From NCBI GenBank assembly GCA_049680295.1, contig JBAUHN010000483.1:1-9393 (forward strand): a stretch of 9,393 nucleotides of DNA, written 5' to 3'. The position numbers were made by a program, and so were the translations under genes. Shown here one piece after another: positions 6,175-9,393 of this stretch (position 1 is the stretch's first letter; each line of letters starts with the position of its first letter). The notes beneath the pieces are model-generated. The model saw only the letters and a program-made list of their open reading frames with translations. It was not told where the DNA came from and ran no database searches. Source of the stretch: JBAUHN01 sp049680295 (lineage in GTDB: Bacteria > Pseudomonadota > Alphaproteobacteria > Rhodobacterales > Rhodobacteraceae).

Positions 6175-7344
6175 TTATCCTGCCTCAATCGGTTGGGCGC
6201 GCTCAACCAGCCGCGCAAAGAAGGATGCGCCTACCGGGGCGACCTCATCGTTGAAATTGTATTTTGGGTGGTGCACGCCGGCGCCTTCGCCCTGCCCCAG
6301 CATCAGATAGGCGCCGGGTCGCGCCTCAAGCATATAGGAAAAATCCTCGGCCCCCATCACCGGGACCAGATTGGCATCAACGTTTGCATCGCCCGCGATT
6401 TCTGCCGCAACCTCGGCCGCAAACCCCGTCCTGGCCGCGTCATTGACCGTTGGGGGGTATCCAAATTCAAATTCCAGCGTGGCCGCGACATCGAAGCTGA
6501 CCGCATGGCCCTCAACGATTTCGCGCATGCGGCGCACAACCATGGCCTGCACGTCCTTGTCAAAGGTGCGCACGGTGCCGTTGATATACGCCGTCTCGGG
6601 GATGACATTATCGGTGGTGCCGGTGTGGATCTGTGTGACCGAGATCACCAGTGATTCCGACGCCTTGTGATTGCGACTGACGATGGTTTGCAACGCCTGG
6701 GTAATCGCTGCTGCCGCGACAACCGGATCGACACAATCATGCGCCCGCGCGGCATGCCCGCCCCGCCCGGTGATGCGAATGTGGAATGTATCTGCAGCCG
6801 CCATGATCGGCCCCGGCGTGGTGAAAAACCCGCCGAATTCCTTATTCGGCGCGTTGTGGACCGCATAGACCTGGGTGATATCAAAGCGGTCCATGATGCC
6901 CTCTTGCACCATCACTTCGCCGCCGCCGCCAAATTCTTCGGCGGGCTGAAAGATCAACGCCACGCGGCCCGCGAAATGGCGTGTCTCGGCCAGATACTTT
7001 GCCGCACCCAGCAACATCGTGGTATGCCCGTCATGCCCGCAGGCATGCATTTTGCCGGGCCGCGTGCTTTGATAGTCAAGGCCGGTTTCTTCGGTGATCG
7101 GCAGCGCGTCCATATCCGCGCGCAAGCCAATGGTCGGGCCTGCACCCTGCCCGTTGATGATCGCAACGATCCCAGACTTTGCAATCCCTTCATGCAATTC
7201 ATCGACGCCAAATTCCCGTAACCGGTCGGCAACAAAAGCGGCCGTTTCGTAACAGTCCAACCCCAGTTCCGGAATACTGTGCAAATGGCGCCGCCATTCG
7301 GTCATCTGGCTGGAAAAATCAGCAATTCTATTGACCACGGGCAT
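6175..7344 (-). CDS. M20 family amidohydrolase (aminoacylase/hippurate hydrolase type)
   Basis: M20 peptidase-family amidohydrolases of this type remove an acyl group from N-acylated amino acids or related amides using a metal centre. The 389 residues show the full set: GLRADMDALPI (73-83), C102 and H104 in HACGHDGHTT, the QPAEE catalytic/metal glutamates at E136-E137, H163 in AVHN, the dimerisation-domain GRGGHAA (193-198), NVIPE and NGTVRT, GAEDFSYML (331-339) and a C-terminal metal histidine H359 in HHPKYNFND. No signal peptide is seen, so it should be cytoplasmic. The start ATG 7342-7344 has AAGGA at 7353-7357, 8 nt away. It is the first gene of a unit with two ureohydrolases, so its substrate could be an N-acyl or carbamoyl derivative of a guanidino compound or polyamine. 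That is inference; the sequence alone does not set the substrate. Confidence 0.93.
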   Translation of the reverse strand: MPVVNRIADFSSQMTEWRRHLHSIPELGLDCYETAAFVADRLREFGVDELHEGIAKSGIVAIINGQGAGPTIGLRADMDALPITEETGLDYQSTRPGKMHACGHDGHTTMLLGAAKYLAETRHFAGRVALIFQPAEEFGGGGEVMVQEGIMDRFDITQVYAVHNAPNKEFGGFFTTPGPIMAAADTFHIRITGRGGHAARAHDCVDPVVAAAAITQALQTIVSRNHKASESLVISVTQIHTGTTDNVIPETAYINGTVRTFDKDVQAMVVRRMREIVEGHAVSFDVAATLEFEFGYPPTVNDAARTGFAAEVAAEIAGDANVDANLVPVMGAEDFSYMLEARPGAYLMLGQGEGAGVHHPKYNFNDEVAPVGASFFARLVERAQPIEAG

Positions 7345-7555
7345 CGGAACATTCCTTTCAAACAGGTGGATTGGTGCAGGCCCAAACTGTCAAAGCAAAC
7401 GGTCCAAGGTGCAAGCGGATTCTTTCACAAAAACCGGGGCCTAACACTGCGGTTGGCCAGCATCCAGCGAAGACACTGGCAAGGATCATCTGGTCATTTG
7501 TCCCGTGATCCCCTAGCTCTTGGCTTTGCGATCCACATAAGACACAGGTGTTTCC
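7345..7555. other. Divergent 211-nt regulatory region between the M20 unit and mazG
   Basis: This gap should hold the promoters for both directions. On the - strand a perfect TTGACA -35 box lies at 7388-7393, but the position of its -10 box (about 7365-7370, TCCACC) is a poor match. On the + strand CATAAG at 7536-7541 is a possible -10 for mazG without a good -35. An inverted repeat GGATCA (7483-7488) and TGATCC (7506-7511), 17 nt apart, could be an operator or chance. No transcription-factor gene lies nearby. Confidence 0.35.
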
Positions 7556-8389
7556 ATGTCCAATTCCGACCCTTCCGACCTCATCCATGATCCAGATGGC
7601 GGCATGCCACGCTTGCTTGAGATCATGCGCCGGTTGCGCGACCCGGACACGGGCTGTCCATGGGATATCGAGCAGGATTTTGCCTCGATCGCGCCCTACA
7701 CCATCGAAGAGGCTTATGAGGTCGCCGACGCCATTGCGCGCAGCGATTGGGGGGAATTGGAAAGTGAATTGGGCGATTTGCTGCTGCAAACCGTCTATCA
7801 TACCGCGATAGGTGAAGAGGCCGGGCATTTCACCTTTCAGTCGGTCGTGCGCGCGATTTCCGATAAGATGGTCGCGCGCCATCCGCATGTCTTTGGCGAT
7901 GAGACCCGCGACAAATCCAGCGCCCAGCAAACCGCCGATTGGGAGGCGATCAAGGCCTCTGAACGCGCAGGAAAAAAGCAAGCGGGCACTTTGGACGGCG
8001 TCGCGGTGGCCTTGCCTGCGTTGCTGCGCGCGGTAAAGCTGCAAAAACGCGCGGCACGGGTCGGGTTTGACTGGCCCTCAACGATACAGGTGCTGGACAA
8101 GATCCATGAAGAATCCGCAGAACTGGTCGAGGCCCAAGACAGCCTGACCCAGACGGAGGTCGAAGAGGAATTCGGCGATCTGATGTTTGTCATGGCCAAT
8201 CTGGCGCGACACATGAACGTCGACCCCGAGGCAGCCCTGCGCGCCGCCAACGGCAAATTCACCCGCCGTTTCCAGGCGGTTGAGGCCAAATTGGCCGCCT
8301 TGGGCAAGGTTCCTTCGCAAAGTGATCTGGCCGAAATGGACGCGCTGTGGGATGCCGTTAAATTGGACGAACGGGCCACAAAGACCTGA
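7556..8389 (+). CDS. mazG: Nucleoside triphosphate pyrophosphohydrolase MazG
   Basis: MazG hydrolyses (d)NTPs to the monophosphate and pyrophosphate, a housekeeping or stress-linked cytoplasmic enzyme. The 277 residues contain the two tandem MazG domains of the E. coli-type protein (263 residues). Domain 1 has GCPWDIEQ (33-40), EEAYE (E51, E52, E55) and ELGD (E71, D74). Domain 2 has EESAE (E185, E186, E189) and EFGD (E205, D208), with the usual ANGKFTRRF (231-239) behind it. Both EExxE/ExxD magnesium sites look intact. The start ATG 7556-7558 is preceded by AGG at 7546-7548, 7 nt away. No MazE/MazF toxin pair is adjacent, so the gene stands alone as is usual outside enterobacteria. It converges with the glycosyltransferase gene, with 9 nt between stops. 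Confidence 0.96.
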   Translation: MSNSDPSDLIHDPDGGMPRLLEIMRRLRDPDTGCPWDIEQDFASIAPYTIEEAYEVADAIARSDWGELESELGDLLLQTVYHTAIGEEAGHFTFQSVVRAISDKMVARHPHVFGDETRDKSSAQQTADWEAIKASERAGKKQAGTLDGVAVALPALLRAVKLQKRAARVGFDWPSTIQVLDKIHEESAELVEAQDSLTQTEVEEEFGDLMFVMANLARHMNVDPEAALRAANGKFTRRFQAVEAKLAALGKVPSQSDLAEMDALWDAVKLDERATKT

Positions 8390-8398
8390 GGCCGCGGT

Positions 8399-9292
8399 TT
8401 AGACCTGATCAAACAACCCTTTCGGCACCACAACACGGTAGGGACCGCCGGCGATATTGACAGGCTTCACCACGGTTTTACGCCCTTGTGATGCGACAGC
8501 GGCGCGCAGAATATCCGCACATTCGGTGAACCCGTTGCTCACATCCAGTGTCTTGGCCCGCGCCATTGCGTCTTGCTCCTTGTTGCGGATCATGTCGGGC
8601 TTTGACCAGTTGATCCAGAACCGCCCCGGCACATCCGCAGGTGCGTCCAGCGAAGCATTCTGCGCCTTGGCGTCTTTTACAATCTCTTGTCGTGCCGCCA
8701 TCCGTTCGCGGTAATTCGGCGTCACGTAATGCAGGTGAAAGAGCACAATTTCGGGATCAATCTGAAACGATCCGCGGATCAGGCCGTGGCCGCCAATGGT
8801 ATAGGACACCCGCGCCGCTGCGATGCAGGGTTTGGTGTATTTCGCGCTCAGCAGCGCATTGGGGTGGCGCGCCAAGACTGGCAAGGTCTCATCGTCGTTG
8901 TCGTCCTCACTTGGGATCAGGTTCAGCCCGACAGGTGAGATGGCATCGCCCGTCATCTCAACCGTCTCCAGATGCGCGATCAGATTGGGTTTGTCGCCAA
9001 CATAGACCAGCAATTCATCCACATCCGTGCAAATTACGCGATCATGGAACGCCAGCAATCCATTGGTGATGCCGCCCACCAGATCCCAGCGCCGCCGGGT
9101 CAGATCAACGGTTACTTCGTCGCGCGGAACATGCAGGACATTGCAGCCACTTGCTATGCGGTCAACCTCGGGGTCGCCGCCATGATTGACCACATATAAT
9201 TGCCGCTTCGGCACCAGCTTGGCGTTGTGGGAAATCCATTTCTCCAACAACCAATAATCTTGCCAGACCATCGTCAGAAACGCCAGTTTCAT
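8399..9292 (-). CDS. Glycosyltransferase family 2-like protein
   Basis: The 297-residue cytoplasmic protein begins with the pattern of short GT2/GT92-like transferases common in roseobacters: MKLAFLTMVWQDYWLLEKWI-HN, where a substrate-binding strand is followed by an aromatic-rich helix. A DxD-type sugar-nucleotide and metal-binding motif is present as CTDVDE (D90, D92, E93). Further conserved-looking segments are IGGHGLIRG (166-174) and LFHLHYVTPNYRERM (184-198). There is no membrane segment, so it would act on the cytoplasmic face, perhaps in surface polysaccharide synthesis. The start is ATG 9290-9292, with GGAC/GGTGG as a modest Shine-Dalgarno. Another coding region ends 27 nt upstream on the same strand, so an operon is likely. 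Donor and acceptor cannot be read from the sequence. The C-terminal third (about 200-297) I do not recognise. Confidence 0.8.
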   Translation of the reverse strand: MKLAFLTMVWQDYWLLEKWISHNAKLVPKRQLYVVNHGGDPEVDRIASGCNVLHVPRDEVTVDLTRRRWDLVGGITNGLLAFHDRVICTDVDELLVYVGDKPNLIAHLETVEMTGDAISPVGLNLIPSEDDNDDETLPVLARHPNALLSAKYTKPCIAAARVSYTIGGHGLIRGSFQIDPEIVLFHLHYVTPNYRERMAARQEIVKDAKAQNASLDAPADVPGRFWINWSKPDMIRNKEQDAMARAKTLDVSNGFTECADILRAAVASQGRKTVVKPVNIAGGPYRVVVPKGLFDQV

Positions 9293-9319
9293 CGCGCCAC
9301 CGTCCAGCTATTAAGGTTT

Positions 9320-9393
9320 TCATACATCGGCGTGACGTTCAAACAGGCTGTTGTTCTCAAAGGCTTCAATCTCTTGATACCCGGCTTCGGCCA
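9320..9393 (-). CDS. 3' end of an unidentified gene (cut by window edge)
   Basis: On the - strand the last 23 codons of a gene run in from the right edge and stop at TGA 9320-9322. The visible C-terminus contains YQEIEAFENNSLFERHADV, an acidic, coding-like composition. It lies 27 nt upstream of the glycosyltransferase start in the same direction, which suggests co-transcription, perhaps with another glycan-related gene. The fragment is too short to identify. Confidence 0.55.
   Translation of the reverse strand, partial: AEAGYQEIEAFENNSLFERHADV

Noticed and set aside
7358..8044. 228-codon open frame on the - strand opposite mazG
   Set aside because: It is antisense to the two-domain MazG coding sequence, whose motifs are all intact. 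Its translation has no recognisable domain, and its length is explained by high GC and codon bias of the real gene.
7556..8389. MazG as part of a toxin-antitoxin or phage-defence system
   Set aside because: No mazEF, restriction or defence gene is adjacent, and the two-domain architecture is the housekeeping type.
1..9393. CRISPR arrays, tRNA/rRNA genes, insertion sequences, integrases, prophage genes
   Set aside because: Reading both strands by eye shows no regularly spaced direct repeats, no tRNA-like arms in the gaps, and no transposase or integrase motifs. Weak or heavily degraded elements cannot be excluded without computation.

Overview
The window reads as ordinary chromosomal DNA of an alphaproteobacterium, most likely a Rhodobacteraceae member of the Roseobacter group. 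The reasons are the moderately high GC content, the DUF4167 protein (a family I know only from Alphaproteobacteria) just downstream of prfA-prmC, and the overall resemblance of the proteins to roseobacter homologues. The assignment rests on recognition of the protein sequences, not on a database search. Genes are packed tightly. I see no rRNA, tRNA, CRISPR array, insertion sequence, integrase or phage gene.

Layout. (1) At the left edge is the 3' part of rsmA/ksgA (16S rRNA dimethyladenosine transferase, + strand), which converges on a DUF4167 gene with a 9-nt gap. (2) On the - strand, prfA (release factor 1) and prmC (the methyltransferase that modifies the GGQ glutamine of release factors) overlap by 4 nt and are followed after 231 nt by the DUF4167 gene. 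This is a translation block. (3) Divergent from prfA is a small + strand gene for a Cys-rich exported protein. A promoter-like sequence places its predicted transcription start at or next to the ATG. Its 3' end overlaps the end of a convergent DUF1499 gene. (4) From about 7344 down to 3810 on the - strand runs a compact four-gene unit: an M20 amidohydrolase, an E. coli SpeB-type agmatinase, a GbuA-type guanidinobutyrase-like ureohydrolase starting at TTG, and the DUF1499 membrane protein. Junctions are 0 nt, a 4-nt overlap and 26 nt. (5) Divergent from this unit across 211 nt is mazG (+), encoding a nucleoside triphosphate pyrophosphohydrolase. It converges, again with a 9-nt gap, on a glycosyltransferase gene (-). 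At the right edge are the last 23 codons of an upstream gene on the same strand as the glycosyltransferase.

How the genes work together. RF1 and PrmC are enzyme and substrate encoded in one overlapping pair. The two ureohydrolases both release urea from guanidino compounds, but their sequences suggest different substrates (agmatine to putrescine, 4-guanidinobutyrate or similar to a GABA-type acid). The M20 hydrolase at the head of the unit could supply or trim an acylated or amidated precursor. That link is inference.

No clearly new defence, mobile or RNA system is visible. The points most worth a second look are the paired divergent ureohydrolases with the M20 enzyme, and the small exported protein with its possible leaderless transcript and its C-terminal tail read antisense to the DUF1499 gene.
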